This document shows positions 44,884 through 55,700 of a stretch of 64,000 nt of DNA, in pieces. The notes beneath the pieces were generated by a model. It worked only from the letters and a program-made list of their open reading frames with translations. It was not told where the DNA came from and did not search any database. How positions within the stretch are numbered: position 1 is the first letter of the stretch; each line of letters opens with the position of its first letter. Made by a program: the position numbers and the translations under genes. This DNA comes from Ignavibacteria bacterium (lineage in GTDB: Bacteria > Bacteroidota > Ignavibacteria > Kapaibacteriales > UBA2268): the NCBI GenBank assembly GCA_026416955.1, contig JAOAEE010000065.1:62001-126000 (forward strand), in the 5' to 3' direction.

Positions 44884-46683
44884 TTATTTAATTATATTTA
44901 TCAGCTTAGTGAAAGGTTTGTTTTTGAACATAATGTGTAAAATGTACTTACCAGAAGGAAGATTTTTGTATGATATTTTTAGATACTTGATATTATTTTC
45001 TGGTGTAAAAAATAATATTTCTTTTCCAAGTTCATTAAATAATGAGACCTTGAGAGGGATATCGTTTGTTTGATTGAAATAGATTTCAAGCATTTTGTCT
45101 ATTTCATCTTGTAAAACAGTAATATCGGAAGAATTTTCTTCATCAACATTTACAAATCCCTCGACTTCCCCTTGGAGTTCAATGAAGAAAATATTATTAT
45201 TTTTTGCGTTAGTTTCGACCCTAATTCTACCGTAGTAAATCCTTTCTTCTTGGGTAGCGGCAGAAAAACGAACTTTTACTTTGAAAGAATCATTTGGTTC
45301 AATGTAAATAGGAACTTGCAGAACTTGTGCAAAGTCGAATCTTTTATAGTCACGGTAAGTAGTGTCGATTTTGAATTCGGAAATTTGTAAAGTTTTATCC
45401 CCAACGTTTTTCAAAATTAACTCGATTATCTTACTGGTTGGTTTTTTAACTTTGCCAAAGTCAATTTTGTTTTCTGGGAAGTTTGTTTCTAAAATAGGAC
45501 CTTTTGCTTCTATACCACCACCATATCCCCAAACGTCAAGATAATAATATTCGTTATAAAGTGCGTTAGTTTTTATTGATATAGAACCCTTGTAAGCAAT
45601 TCTTTCTTTAGGAGTAAATTTAACCGTAAATGTGTGGGTTTGCCCACGCTTCAAAGTCTTTGTTTTGGTTATTTTTCCGGAAATTATTTCGAAGACATCA
45701 TCTGGATTTTCCCAAAAATCAATCTCTTCTATTTTTAAATCAAGTTTTCCGGTACTAGTAATAGTAACTTGAATTGTGTCCGATTTTCCGGGTTGAATTT
45801 CTCCAAAATCGACAATATTGGGGTCAATGTCGTAAGCGGCACCATCTGGTGCAATGTTCCCTTTTAACCACCTCATTGCGCGAGCAAGTTGATATCCCCT
45901 AGGTATATCACCAGCGAATGCTTCGAAACCGATTGACCAAAAACAAAGACGAGAAGTTCCCCATTCAGTTCTTATTCCTACGATGGTATCGTCTGGATAG
46001 TCGTTGTTTGTTCTTATAAAATGGTCTACAGGGGGAAACTTGTTTGGGTCTTTGGATTTGAATACATCAAAAGAAAGATAAATTGCGAGGGGCCACCAAA
46101 CCTCTTGACCAGTATTGAAACCCATATTACACCATTTTACAATGGATTGTCCAACTGGGTCCCCAAATGCTCCGCGAACATTAAAACTCCAATACTCGAT
46201 TTTGTTTCCAGATTGTCTACTTACATACAACCTTGTTAAATAATCTATTCCAAGTGTATCGGAAAGGAACTTTTGGACTTCGGGATTTAAATCGCCACCT
46301 TGTGGATTAAATGCGTAGAAAAGTACATTGCGACCAATAATTAAACAATTCTTACCAGCAGCAATCATTTGCCTAATCGCATTTAAGACGCTCGAGTTTC
46401 CAACTTTTGTATTTAGTCGATTGTCGCCAAGAAGAAAGATGGCAACATCGAAATCTGTTAATTTGTACCTTTGCAGAGTGGCGTCGTTGAATGGTGCACG
46501 AATAACATATGGAGCTATTTCTGGCATATAAGTGGGGTCGGTTAAGTACATCCAATATGCGCTGTCCACATAATTTTTGTTTTCAAGATTGTCGAAAAGA
46601 ATGTACTTTGGCTGCTCGGAATTTAAGTTTCTTATAGCGAAAAGTAGTAAAGAAATGATAAATAAAGTAAAGAACTTTTTCAT
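44884..46683 (-). CDS. T9SS-exported protein with amidotransferase-like and anchor-D domains
   Basis: 599 residues. Signal peptide MKKFFTLFIISLLLFAI, then a domain (about 25-275) with FDVAIFLLGDN, MIAAGKNCLIIG, GDPVG and IGFEAF. This has the outline of a class I glutamine-amidotransferase-like fold without a clear nucleophile Cys and is shared with the next protein upstream. Two choice-of-anchor-D modules follow (about 285-510) and a T9SS sorting domain (about 520-599, ending LPSGKYILHIMFKNKPFTKLI). The start is moved 14 codons inward to an ATG at 46683, with GAGGTG just before it. It converges on the UPF0173 gene. Confidence 0.82.
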   Translation of the reverse strand: MKKFFTLFIISLLLFAIRNLNSEQPKYILFDNLENKNYVDSAYWMYLTDPTYMPEIAPYVIRAPFNDATLQRYKLTDFDVAIFLLGDNRLNTKVGNSSVLNAIRQMIAAGKNCLIIGRNVLFYAFNPQGGDLNPEVQKFLSDTLGIDYLTRLYVSRQSGNKIEYWSFNVRGAFGDPVGQSIVKWCNMGFNTGQEVWWPLAIYLSFDVFKSKDPNKFPPVDHFIRTNNDYPDDTIVGIRTEWGTSRLCFWSIGFEAFAGDIPRGYQLARAMRWLKGNIAPDGAAYDIDPNIVDFGEIQPGKSDTIQVTITSTGKLDLKIEEIDFWENPDDVFEIISGKITKTKTLKRGQTHTFTVKFTPKERIAYKGSISIKTNALYNEYYYLDVWGYGGGIEAKGPILETNFPENKIDFGKVKKPTSKIIELILKNVGDKTLQISEFKIDTTYRDYKRFDFAQVLQVPIYIEPNDSFKVKVRFSAATQEERIYYGRIRVETNAKNNNIFFIELQGEVEGFVNVDEENSSDITVLQDEIDKMLEIYFNQTNDIPLKVSLFNELGKEILFFTPENNIKYLKISYKNLPSGKYILHIMFKNKPFTKLINIIK

Positions 46684-46711
46684 ATTCACCTCATAAATTT
46701 TTTTACAAAAC

Positions 46712-46748
46712 AAAAAGGTTGCCACCCTACCAATTGAGTGGCAACCTT
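46712..46748 (-). terminator. Rho-independent terminator of the 933-residue T9SS gene
   Basis: An 11-bp stem (AAGGTTGCCAC at 46715-46725 with GTGGCAACCTT at 46738-46748) around a 12-nt loop. Read on the minus strand it is followed by TTTGTTTTG. It lies 16 nt after the gene's stop and 29 nt before the next minus-strand start, so the two T9SS genes probably have separate transcripts. Confidence 0.85.
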
Positions 46749-46764
46749 GCAGTTAAAAGTTGTC

Positions 46765-49566
46765 TTATTTAACGACAACAATTGGAACGACTTGAACCTC
46801 ATCTCCGATTTGAATTCGTAAATTATAATGTCCATTGGGCAAATTTACAAAGGAAAACTTTTCTTTCTGGCTACCTTGTTTGATAGTAATACTTGGTAAA
46901 TTCAAAATTAAATTGCCTTGCAAATCGAAAAGTTGTATAATAGCAGTTGCATTGAGAGTTTCCTGAGTCTCGATATTAATATTGAGTTCATTTCCAACTG
47001 GTAAAGGAGAAATTTTGACAATGGTGCCGTTGGAGAAAGTAGTTTCTGAAACAGAACCAGAAACTTCACCTTTGCCTAAAAGAGGAATGTTTAATGTGGG
47101 TTCGTTGTTGGCATTAGATGTTATCCTTAGAATTGAATTGTAAATTTTTGCTTCGGTGGGCGAGAAAAGAATACTTATGGTGATAGTTTCTCCGGGTCCC
47201 AGGGTATAAGGTAGTGTAGGTTTATTCATAATTGAAAATGCATTGAGATTATTTACAATTTGAATGTTGGTGATTTGCAGGTCAGCTAATCCAGTATTAG
47301 TGATATCAACATCACCTACTTTTGTGCTTTGAACAGTTACCGACCCAAAGTTGATTTCTGATTTGTTTGAACTAATGATTGGAACATTCCCAGCAACACC
47401 AATTCCATCGAGGGTTACTAATTCATCAGGTGAGTTCTTAGCATTAGATTTAATTACGATGGAAGTTGTGTAGGAGACTGCTTCTTGCTTTGGAGAGAAT
47501 GTAACCTCGACAGTATATTTTTGATTTGGTTGCAATGTTAATGGTAATGTTGGTGGATTTTTGATATTGAAAACATTTTCCGGGTCAAAATCTCGGTCGA
47601 CATAAAGTTGTGAAATGACAAGTGGTTCGTCGCCCGTGTTAGTTAAGTCAAAAGTTTTGCTTGCAGTAGTTCCTACGACCACTTCTTCAAAATCTATCGA
47701 GCTAGTGCTAAGTGCAATTTGTGGTCCAATCTTGGTACCGGGTTTGCTAAGTAACCAATCTAATATTTTTCCGATAAATCCATTCCTTCTTGTGGCATCT
47801 GCAATTGCTTCGAAACCAGAAGATAGATAAACTATCCGGGATTTACCATTATCTACCCTAACTCCACCAATTGCAGATTGGTTATTATCGTAATAAATAA
47901 TAGGTTTTGTGAAATTAGGATTGGTGATTCCTATGATATCTGTATAAACAATAAAGTATGGGTGAGTATTCTGATTATATTGATTCATTGTTAAATTTAT
48001 CCCATTACCTATTGGGTCACCGGAAACACCAGTTGCGGGGTAAGAATTAACTGCGGTTATTTGACCTTGTGTGTTTACGCTAACCCTAAGAACTGGTTCT
48101 TGAGCTTTATTGATATAAAGTTTATTTGTATAAAAATCTCTTGCTGTAGCTGAACCTTGTTGACCATAAGAAAAGGCAAGATCAACTTCGGAAGTTAAAA
48201 GAATGCTTTTTCCCGCTGAAATCATTGAGTTAAGCGAGGCAAAAAGTGGTGAACTTTCGACATAATATCCGCCAAGAACTCCTCGTACCCAGTAGCTGAA
48301 ACCGAACATAGCAAGGTCGAAATTAGAAACGGGATAATTATTTATTACTTCCAAAGCAAATGGGAGTAAGGCAGCGTCGTTTGCATATTTTGCCTGGGTT
48401 AGTATTCCTTGATATGCAAAGGTTGGACTAGGAGAATTTGATAAAGCATAGAAAGCATATTTTGTGTCCTCTGTAAGTACATAAAAGTAGCCAGTATTAA
48501 TTTCATAGGGAGTTTGAACATTTGGGGTAAAATCTATACCAACTATTGCGAATTCTGCTTTTGTGCCACTTTTAACTGTAACCTTTAATTGTTGTGATTG
48601 GTTTGGTTGCAATATTAATTGATTAGTGCTTGGTGTGGCTGTCCACCCAGAAGGAATGTAACTATTGGTAGTGTTTAATGCAACATTGACCCGAAGTAAT
48701 TCATTACTTGGATTTGTAACATTAAAGGAATATTCTAATTGCCCTTTTCGTGGGATGGTAATAAATGGGTTTTGGGCTTCAACATTCACTTTTGCAACTT
48801 TTAGATTTTGGGCAGCTTGTAATACTTCTTTTGTTTGGTCATCTTGAATAAAAGCTACGATATATATTTGCGATGCTTTCCAACTAGATTTGATAGAGTA
48901 ATTAAAAGTATAGCTCTTGTTTGAGCCAGCTTGAATATCAAGAGTGGTTCCATTGGCATCCGGGAGCATATTTCTGGCAACCCAATAAAATTCTTTTTCT
49001 CCATTGGTTCCGGGAGCACTTGCATAAGAAATGTAGTATTCAACAACTGCTACACGTAGTTTTTTTCCAACAAGAGATTGTGTGGTACTTATGTTAACTT
49101 GAACAGTAGATTGTGTGCCACTTCGGTTTTCGGCAACAGTTAAGGTAATAGGAGAATTGGTTCCACGGTACTTATCAACTTCATTTTTAATAGCCAATGT
49201 GTCTCCAGCAGCGCCTGCATACCAATTACCAGTGGGAGTTGCAGTCAACCCGTTAACTCGGACATTTGGTACTCCTTGCTGGTCTATTCCATAATATTTT
49301 ATTCTTGCAGTATTCATAGTAGTATTTTCAAGGTACATTGGGTCGTTGTTTCCAGGCCACCAAGCGTGGTAAATAAGAGGAATAACAACTGAAAAATTAT
49401 TATTAATAAACCTTTGGAAAGTTGGATTTTGAGCTGCACAAGGTCCGCAACTTGTATTTGTTGCTTCTTCGATAAGTACCAGTCTCGGCGAGTCTGAAAT
49501 AGAAGAATAATGAGTAAGGAAAAGTAGAAAGCCAGTTAATGAGATAAGTAAAAAGAATTTTTTCAT
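46765..49566 (-). CDS. T9SS-exported protein with thioredoxin/Omp28-like, amidotransferase-like and anchor-D domains
   Basis: 933 residues. Signal peptide (about 1-24), then an Omp28-like segment (about 28-255) with a thioredoxin-type CGPC at 40-43 and the conserved GIDQQGVPNVRVNG. A beta-rich spacer (about 265-350) is followed by an amidotransferase-like domain (about 368-606) with FDLAMFGFSYW, MISAGKSILLTS, GDPIG and SGFEAI, like that of the neighbour. Two choice-of-anchor-D modules follow (about 618-835) and a T9SS sorting domain (about 845-933). TGGAGG lies just before the ATG. It may form or check disulfides at the cell surface, but that is only inferred from CGPC. Confidence 0.85.
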   Translation of the reverse strand: MKKFFLLISLTGFLLFLTHYSSISDSPRLVLIEEATNTSCGPCAAQNPTFQRFINNNFSVVIPLIYHAWWPGNNDPMYLENTTMNTARIKYYGIDQQGVPNVRVNGLTATPTGNWYAGAAGDTLAIKNEVDKYRGTNSPITLTVAENRSGTQSTVQVNISTTQSLVGKKLRVAVVEYYISYASAPGTNGEKEFYWVARNMLPDANGTTLDIQAGSNKSYTFNYSIKSSWKASQIYIVAFIQDDQTKEVLQAAQNLKVAKVNVEAQNPFITIPRKGQLEYSFNVTNPSNELLRVNVALNTTNSYIPSGWTATPSTNQLILQPNQSQQLKVTVKSGTKAEFAIVGIDFTPNVQTPYEINTGYFYVLTEDTKYAFYALSNSPSPTFAYQGILTQAKYANDAALLPFALEVINNYPVSNFDLAMFGFSYWVRGVLGGYYVESSPLFASLNSMISAGKSILLTSEVDLAFSYGQQGSATARDFYTNKLYINKAQEPVLRVSVNTQGQITAVNSYPATGVSGDPIGNGINLTMNQYNQNTHPYFIVYTDIIGITNPNFTKPIIYYDNNQSAIGGVRVDNGKSRIVYLSSGFEAIADATRRNGFIGKILDWLLSKPGTKIGPQIALSTSSIDFEEVVVGTTASKTFDLTNTGDEPLVISQLYVDRDFDPENVFNIKNPPTLPLTLQPNQKYTVEVTFSPKQEAVSYTTSIVIKSNAKNSPDELVTLDGIGVAGNVPIISSNKSEINFGSVTVQSTKVGDVDITNTGLADLQITNIQIVNNLNAFSIMNKPTLPYTLGPGETITISILFSPTEAKIYNSILRITSNANNEPTLNIPLLGKGEVSGSVSETTFSNGTIVKISPLPVGNELNINIETQETLNATAIIQLFDLQGNLILNLPSITIKQGSQKEKFSFVNLPNGHYNLRIQIGDEVQVVPIVVVK

Positions 49567-49684
49567 AAAACCTCCATTTTAACAAAATACTGTATATAAC
49601 AAATTTCTTGTCAAAAAAGTTACAAATTCAAGTTAACAATTTATTAAAAAAAATTTAAAATAAAAAAGGGTTTAATAAAAAAAA

Positions 49685-49781
49685 GAGCCAAGTCTACTAT
49701 GCTCTTCAAGTTCAAGCCGACCGTTGCTTCCTTCCGGACCTGGCGGGGTTGGGCTTGTCTTGAAAGCATAGGACCTGGCCC
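49685..49781 (-). ncRNA. ffs: Signal recognition particle RNA (4.5S, small type)
   Basis: About 97 nt on the minus strand. The conserved domain IV core is complete: CCAGGTCCGGAAGGAAGCAAC with its GGAA loop and the asymmetric bulge. The ends pair (GGGCCAGGTC with GACTTGGCTC, continuing as CTATGCT/AGCATAG) into one rod. A run of eight T follows on the minus strand, the terminator. It binds Ffh to direct membrane proteins to the inner membrane. Confidence 0.95.
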
Positions 49782-49868
49782 ATTGCAAAATTAATAATTT
49801 TTTCCTTTCTACTATTTACTCAAACGCATAATTTCAAATTAAAATTTATTAATTTTGTATTTCAACAA

Positions 49869-49942
<74 letters not shown>

Positions 49943-50812
49943 CTAATTTGGTTTTATTTTCTTTGTATCTCTCAACAAAGGCATTTCTCTTTTAATTTCC
50001 GAAGGGCTTAGTATGATGGTTTGTTTCGGCTGTTCAGGTTGAGGTTTGGGTTTGGGGATGGGTTCAATATAAAATTTATCTCGCGTAACTAAAATGTTTT
50101 TTATGACAACCTTTTCCTTTGTAAGTTGTGGCAATTCAATTCCATCGCGCTTAATTGTAACACCACCTGCGTTTCCAAGTGTAAATCTGAAAAAATTACC
50201 AGCAGACCAAACCTTCGTTGTATTTGGATATAATATTAGTTTTTCCGAAACTTTATTGTCGATTACCATATTTATCCAAACAGTGTCTTTTGCATAGAAC
50301 TCCAACTTGATACTATCTTGTGTTTTGGGAAAAATCGATGTTGTTTGTTGTTCAGTTCGTACTATTAGAGTGTCGGGGGTTTTCAAATTTTCAAGTGGCG
50401 TTTGTTCGGTTCCTTCGTAAAAGAATGTAAAGTAAATTATTGCTAAAAAAGAGAGAAAAATTGCAGAATAAATAAAGTAGAGTGCTTTATTCAACTGAGT
50501 TGCTGTGTATTTTGCTTTTTTTCTTTTCTGTAAAGGTTTGTAAAATGTAAGTTCCTCAGTTTCTTCCTCAATTACGTTTTCTTTTTTAAAAAATTTTTCT
50601 ACTTGTGGTTTAAAGTCCTCGAATTTCAAACCTAAGAATCGAATATATTCCTTCAAAAAAGAGTACATATAGATTTTTGGGAGAATATGAAAATTTCCAT
50701 CTTCGATTGCTTTTAACACATTAACTCGTATCTTTGTAGCAATAGAAACTTCCTCAAGTGTGAGTTTTTTACTCTCACGTGTGGTTCTGATGATTTCGGA
50801 AATATTTTCCAT
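49943..50812 (-). CDS. RodZ-like helix-turn-helix membrane protein
   Basis: 289 residues. A helix-turn-helix domain at 1-65 (IRTTRESKKLTLEEVSIATK, VLKAIEDGNFHILP, YSFLKEYIRFLGL) is followed by a charged stretch, a single membrane helix at about 111-131 and a beta-rich extracytoplasmic DUF4115-type domain (about 160-250), ending in a Pro/Lys-rich tail. This is the order of RodZ, which links MreB to the membrane and wall machinery for cell shape. Identity rests on the domain layout; sequence similarity is modest. Its stop abuts tRNA-Arg, transcribed the other way. Confidence 0.82.
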   Translation of the reverse strand: MENISEIIRTTRESKKLTLEEVSIATKIRVNVLKAIEDGNFHILPKIYMYSFLKEYIRFLGLKFEDFKPQVEKFFKKENVIEEETEELTFYKPLQKRKKAKYTATQLNKALYFIYSAIFLSFLAIIYFTFFYEGTEQTPLENLKTPDTLIVRTEQQTTSIFPKTQDSIKLEFYAKDTVWINMVIDNKVSEKLILYPNTTKVWSAGNFFRFTLGNAGGVTIKRDGIELPQLTKEKVVIKNILVTRDKFYIEPIPKPKPQPEQPKQTIILSPSEIKREMPLLRDTKKIKPN

Positions 50813-50858
50813 TAATTAATTTATTTTTGCTACTTATTATTTACAAAATTATTGAAAA

Positions 50859-51890
50859 ATGTATTATTTTGGTAGTAAGTTCCTTTTTTTATTTAACATA
50901 GTCATTATTCTATCATTCCCAATTTTAACTTTTGGACAAAAAGATTCTTTGGCCACTAACATTTCAAAAACTTCCTATTCAATTGCCGATAAACCCTTTT
51001 TTACGATTACTGGCAACGGAATTAATCAAATAACAAAAATCAAGCCAATTCCAATAGTCGTTTTTGTCGGCACTTATTCGGGAATTTTCGTTCTCCAACA
51101 TATTGGTCAAATGAGCACTATCTGGAAAAATCGTGGTAGTTTTCATTTCGCTGAAGATGGGAAATATGCAATGTATGTAGATAAAACTGGACATTTTTAT
51201 GGGACCTTTCTTTCTTCCTATGTCCTTTCCCAAACCTTAATTGAATGTGGCTTTTCATACAGTTGGGCAAATGCAATTGGTGGTTTTTTAGGCTTGGGTT
51301 ATACAACTTATGTTGAAATTCTGGATGGGTTTTCGAAGGACTGGGGATTTTGCCCAAGCGATTTTTATGCAGATGTTGCTGGTGCTTTGTTCTTTTGGGG
51401 ATATGCCTACTTGCCTTTTCTTCAAAATTTTACACCAAAGTTTATGTATTTCCCACCACGCTGGTTTAATTCTTATTCTCGGAAACCCTCTTCTATGTTT
51501 ATTGATGATTATAGTGCACATACTTTTTGGATAAGTGTGAATATAAGTAATCTGTTACCAAATACAATAAAAAAATATTACCCAAAATGGATGGAAATTT
51601 CTTTTGGATATGCAGTAAGAAATTTGTGCGACCCACTGAACCCGCAAAACAAGTGTAATCCAAATGTTTCAGAACCTGTTTACCATTATGTTTGGGGCAA
51701 TCGTAAGTTCATTATTGCTCTTGATGTAGACCTTGTTAAACTTTTACCCGACGGCTCTCCCTTTTGGAATTGGTTCAAGCAGTCGTTGAACTATTTTAAA
51801 TTACCAAGTCCTGCGTTGGAGATAGGTAAACCTACTCGTTTCTACCTTTTGTATCCTTTCCCTTTGAGAATAGGTTCAGTAAAATTTTAA
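50859..51890 (+). CDS. DUF2279 family exported protein
   Basis: 343 residues. A signal-type N-terminus (FLFNIVIILSFPILTFG, cleavage near 27) is followed by the family core (about 100-165) with DKTGHFYGTFLSSYV, WANAIGGFLGLGYTTYVEILDGFS and the later CPSDFYADVAGALFFWG. DUF2279 proteins are periplasmic or membrane-associated and of unknown function. The remainder is Trp/Tyr/Pro-rich and could pack against the membrane. It is divergent from the RodZ-like gene (46 nt) and precedes a GT2 by 43 nt. Confidence 0.75.
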   Translation: MYYFGSKFLFLFNIVIILSFPILTFGQKDSLATNISKTSYSIADKPFFTITGNGINQITKIKPIPIVVFVGTYSGIFVLQHIGQMSTIWKNRGSFHFAEDGKYAMYVDKTGHFYGTFLSSYVLSQTLIECGFSYSWANAIGGFLGLGYTTYVEILDGFSKDWGFCPSDFYADVAGALFFWGYAYLPFLQNFTPKFMYFPPRWFNSYSRKPSSMFIDDYSAHTFWISVNISNLLPNTIKKYYPKWMEISFGYAVRNLCDPLNPQNKCNPNVSEPVYHYVWGNRKFIIALDVDLVKLLPDGSPFWNWFKQSLNYFKLPSPALEIGKPTRFYLLYPFPLRIGSVKF

Positions 51891-51933
51891 TTTTATCCTT
51901 TTTATTAAGTTTGTTTTTTTATTTATTGTAAAA

Positions 51934-52746
51934 TTGGGAAATATTCTTTTACAAGATTTTAAGAAGTTTGAGAAACTTGACTTACCTCTTTATCAAGGAG
52001 TTTCGAATGACATTCTCTATGAATTTAGTATTATTATTCCAGTCTTTCAGGAAGAGAAATTGTTGCCTAAAGTATTAAAATTATTCAGAACAGAATTGCT
52101 TTCGAAATATAAAGCAGAATTGATAATTAGTGATGGCGGTAGTAGTGACCGAACAGTTGAAATTGCTAAGAAATACACCGAAAAAGTCGTAGTTCATACA
52201 TCCAAAAGAAAGCAAACTATCGCTGAAGGTAGAAATCGTGGTGCTGAAATTGCTACTGGAAAAGTCTTGATTTTTTTGAATGGTGACACCTTACCAAACA
52301 ATGTCGAAAAATTTTTTGAATATATTTCAAGTTGGTATTATACCGATACAAAACATATTGCTCTTGCCTTTAAAGTTCGTGCTTTTCCAGATGAAGAGAC
52401 TTGGAAAGATAAACTTTTTTATTTTTTGCATAACAACTATGTTCGCTTCCTTAATATGATTGGACTGGGAATGGGGCGCGGGGAGTGTCAAGTTATTCGA
52501 AGAGATGCATTTTGGAAGGTAGGTGGATACAATTCAAACATATCGGCTGGAGAGGATTTCGATTTGTATAGGAGATTGGCAAAAATTGGCAAAATAAAAT
52601 TTGTTTCCGATATTTGGGTTTATGAATCACCAAGAAGGTTTAGAAAGTATGGTTATTTTCGAACAATTTTGAAATGGTTGTTGAATGGAATTTTTGTGTG
52701 GCTTTTTGGTCGCTCCTTTTCTAACCACTGGGAACCAGTTCGATAA
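51934..52746 (+). CDS. Family 2 glycosyltransferase
   Basis: 270 residues. GT-A fold with SIIIPVFQEEKLLPKVL, IISDGGSSDRTVEIAKKY, EGRNRGAEIATGKVLIFLNGDT (the DxD equivalent is NGD) and a later GYNSNISAGEDFDLYRRL (the ED motif). A C-terminal hydrophobic helix could touch the membrane. It transfers a sugar from a nucleotide donor; acceptor unknown. There is no ATG before the catalytic core, so a TTG at 51934 is taken as start, with no clear ribosome site. The next gene starts 19 nt after its stop. Confidence 0.85.
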   Translation: MGNILLQDFKKFEKLDLPLYQGVSNDILYEFSIIIPVFQEEKLLPKVLKLFRTELLSKYKAELIISDGGSSDRTVEIAKKYTEKVVVHTSKRKQTIAEGRNRGAEIATGKVLIFLNGDTLPNNVEKFFEYISSWYYTDTKHIALAFKVRAFPDEETWKDKLFYFLHNNYVRFLNMIGLGMGRGECQVIRRDAFWKVGGYNSNISAGEDFDLYRRLAKIGKIKFVSDIWVYESPRRFRKYGYFRTILKWLLNGIFVWLFGRSFSNHWEPVR

Positions 52747-52765
52747 ATCTTTTCGGTGGTGAACT

Positions 52766-55700
52766 ATGAAAAAGTGTTTTGGAGTTTGCATTGGAGCTTC
52801 CACTATAACCTTTGTGGAACTTTGTGGAAGTAATGCAAATGATTGGAGAATAAATAAAGTTCATACTTTTCAACACAATGGTTTGCCTCGCGATGTTTTT
52901 ACAAAAAAGTTACAAGAGTTAAATTTCGAAAAACATCCCGTTGTCGTTACCGGTAGAAAAATTAGAAATATTATTAAGTTGCCCAATATATCCGAAGTCG
53001 AAGCTGTCGAAATTGCCTTCAATTCCACCATTAAAGATAAAAATCAATTTACTGCTATCGCTTCTTTGGGTAGCGAAACATTTATTGTATATGTTCTCGA
53101 TAAAAAAGGTAACATTGTTGATGTTGTAACAAGAAACCAGTGCGCCTCGGGAACTGGCGAGTTTTTCCTTCAACAGTTAAAGCGAATGAACATTGATTTA
53201 TCGGAGTTAAAAAATTTTCAGAATAATGTAACTCCATTCAAAGTCTCTGGCCGATGCTCTGTTTTTTGCAAATCGGATTGTACCCACGCTTTGAATAAAG
53301 GTGTACCTAAGGATGAAGTTCTTGCTGGGCTTGCTTTAATGATGGCAGACAAAATAGAAGAATTGCTCCATAAAGTCGAAAAAGGAAAAATTTTACTTAT
53401 CGGTGGGGTTACCCAAAACCAACTTGTTATGAAGTTTCTTTCCCAAAAACAATTTGATATTAATATTCCTAAAGAAGCCACCTATTTCGAAGCACTTGGA
53501 GCAGCAATTTTTTGTTTTAAAAATAATATCAATGCCTCATTTAATTTTAACGAGTTGTTTACAAATAATACTACTTCTTTTATTTACCACAAGCCGTTAA
53601 AAGAATATTCACATCTTGTGGAGTTTAAGAGTTTTGAGCGCGGTGTTGCAAAAGATGGTGATGTTTGCATTGTTGGATTAGACGTTGGTTCGACGACTAC
53701 AAAAGGGGTAGTTATTCGGGTAAATGATTGTCGAATTTTAGCATCTTCGTATATATATACACACGGTGAACCAATAAAAGCTGCTAAGAAAGTTTATTCC
53801 GAACTTGCTACCCAAATTGGAAATACAAAGATTAATATTATTGGGTTGGGTACAACTGGTTCTGGTCGGCAAGTAGCAGGTTTGCACGCTCTAACAAAAG
53901 GTGTTTTCAACGAGATTATTGCCCACGCAACTGCTGCTATATTTTTCGACGATAAAGTCGATACAATTTTTGAAATTGGTGGTCAAGATGCAAAATATAC
54001 ATACTTAGTTAATCGAGTACCCGCAGATTATGCAATGAACGAGGCTTGTTCAGCTGGAACTGGCTCTTTTATTGAAGAATCAGCTTATGAATCTTTGGGT
54101 ATCAAAACGCATCAAATCGAAAAAATTGCTTTTGAATCTAAAAAGCCACCAAATTTTAGCGACCAATGTGCTGCTTTCATTAGTTCCGATATTAAAACTG
54201 CTCAAAATGAGAACATACCAAGAGAAGATATTGTTGCAGGCCTAGTCTATTCTATTTGCTTGAATTACATAAATCGGGTTAAGGGGAATCGGCAAGTTGG
54301 AGATGTTGTTTTTATGCAAGGTGGTGTTTGCTATAATAAAGCAATACCTGTTGCAATGGCTGGTTTGATTGGAAAGAAGATAATCGTACCACCCGAACCG
54401 GGTTTAATGGGAGCTTTTGGGGTTGCTTTACAGGTAAAGGAAAAAATAGAACTTGGATTGCTTGAACCACAGAATTTTTCACTTCAAGAACTTGCTGAAA
54501 GAGATGTTTCTTATAAAAAATCGTTTATTTGTGTAGGTGGAAAAGAGAAATGTGACCTACGCTGCGAAATAAATAGGATAGTTGTAAATGGTAAAACTTA
54601 TCCCTTCGGTGGTGCTTGCAATAAGTTCTATAATATTATTTACAACAAAAACTACAAAATCGAAGATTATGACTTTATAGCCAAAAGAAATCAAATTTTA
54701 TTTGAACTTTCTAAGCAAGAAGAGAATAATTTCCTTGGAACAATTGGAATAAATTTATCTTACCACACATTTACAATACTTCCTCTCTTTACTACATTTT
54801 TTAATCAAATTGGATATAAAGTTGTATTGCCCGATTATCCCGATTCACGAGGCTTTGACCGGGAGCATACCAGCTTTTGTTTCCCCGCTCAGATTTCATT
54901 GTGTATGTTTCAAAATCTTTTGGATAAGAAACCCGATTGGTATTTCCTTCCAGAAATCTTTGAAATGTGGGTTGGAGAGGATGAATATCAAAGGTTAGAT
55001 TTCAATAGTAGTTGCGTTTTTGTAAGTGGAGAACCATTTTATTTGAAACAAGCTTTTAAAGATTATTATATTGAAGATAAAATCATAACAAAATATTTAA
55101 ACTTTGCCAATGGTTTTGAAGTTGAAAAAGAAAAATTTGTTGATATAGCCAAAAAGTTAAATGTTGACGAGGATAAAGCTATTTCAGCCTACCAAAATGC
55201 TGTAGAAAGGCAATACTTATTCTTCAAGAGATTGGAAGAGGAAGGGAAGAAATTTTTGACTTTTCTAAGTGAAAACCCCGACAAGTTTGCAGTTGTACTT
55301 GTTGGTCGGCCATATAACTCTTTTACATCATTTGCGAATAAAGGGATTCCACAAAAATTTGCAAGTCGAGGAGTTTATATTATCCCGTATGAATTTCTTT
55401 CGTTTCATCATTACACCGTTGATGAAAGTCAATTTTGGGAAGCAGGTAAAAGAATTTTAAAAGTTGCAAAAGCAATAAGGGACAATGAACAATTGTTTCC
55501 AGTCTATATTACTAATTTTTCTTGTGGACCCGATTCAATGCTTATCCCACAGTTCAGAAAAATTATTGGGACAAAACCTTCATTGACTTTGGAACTAGAC
55601 CAACATACCGCAGATGCAGGTATCAACACCCGGATTGATGCCTTTTTAGACATTGTTGAAAATTTCAGAGCAGTTAAAAAACAAATTAAATTTCCAAGGT

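Noticed and set aside
49587..49614. TTGACA on the minus strand (49614-49609) upstream of the 933-residue T9SS gene
   Set aside because: No matching -10 box at 16-18 nt; AT-rich sequence gives such hexamers by chance.
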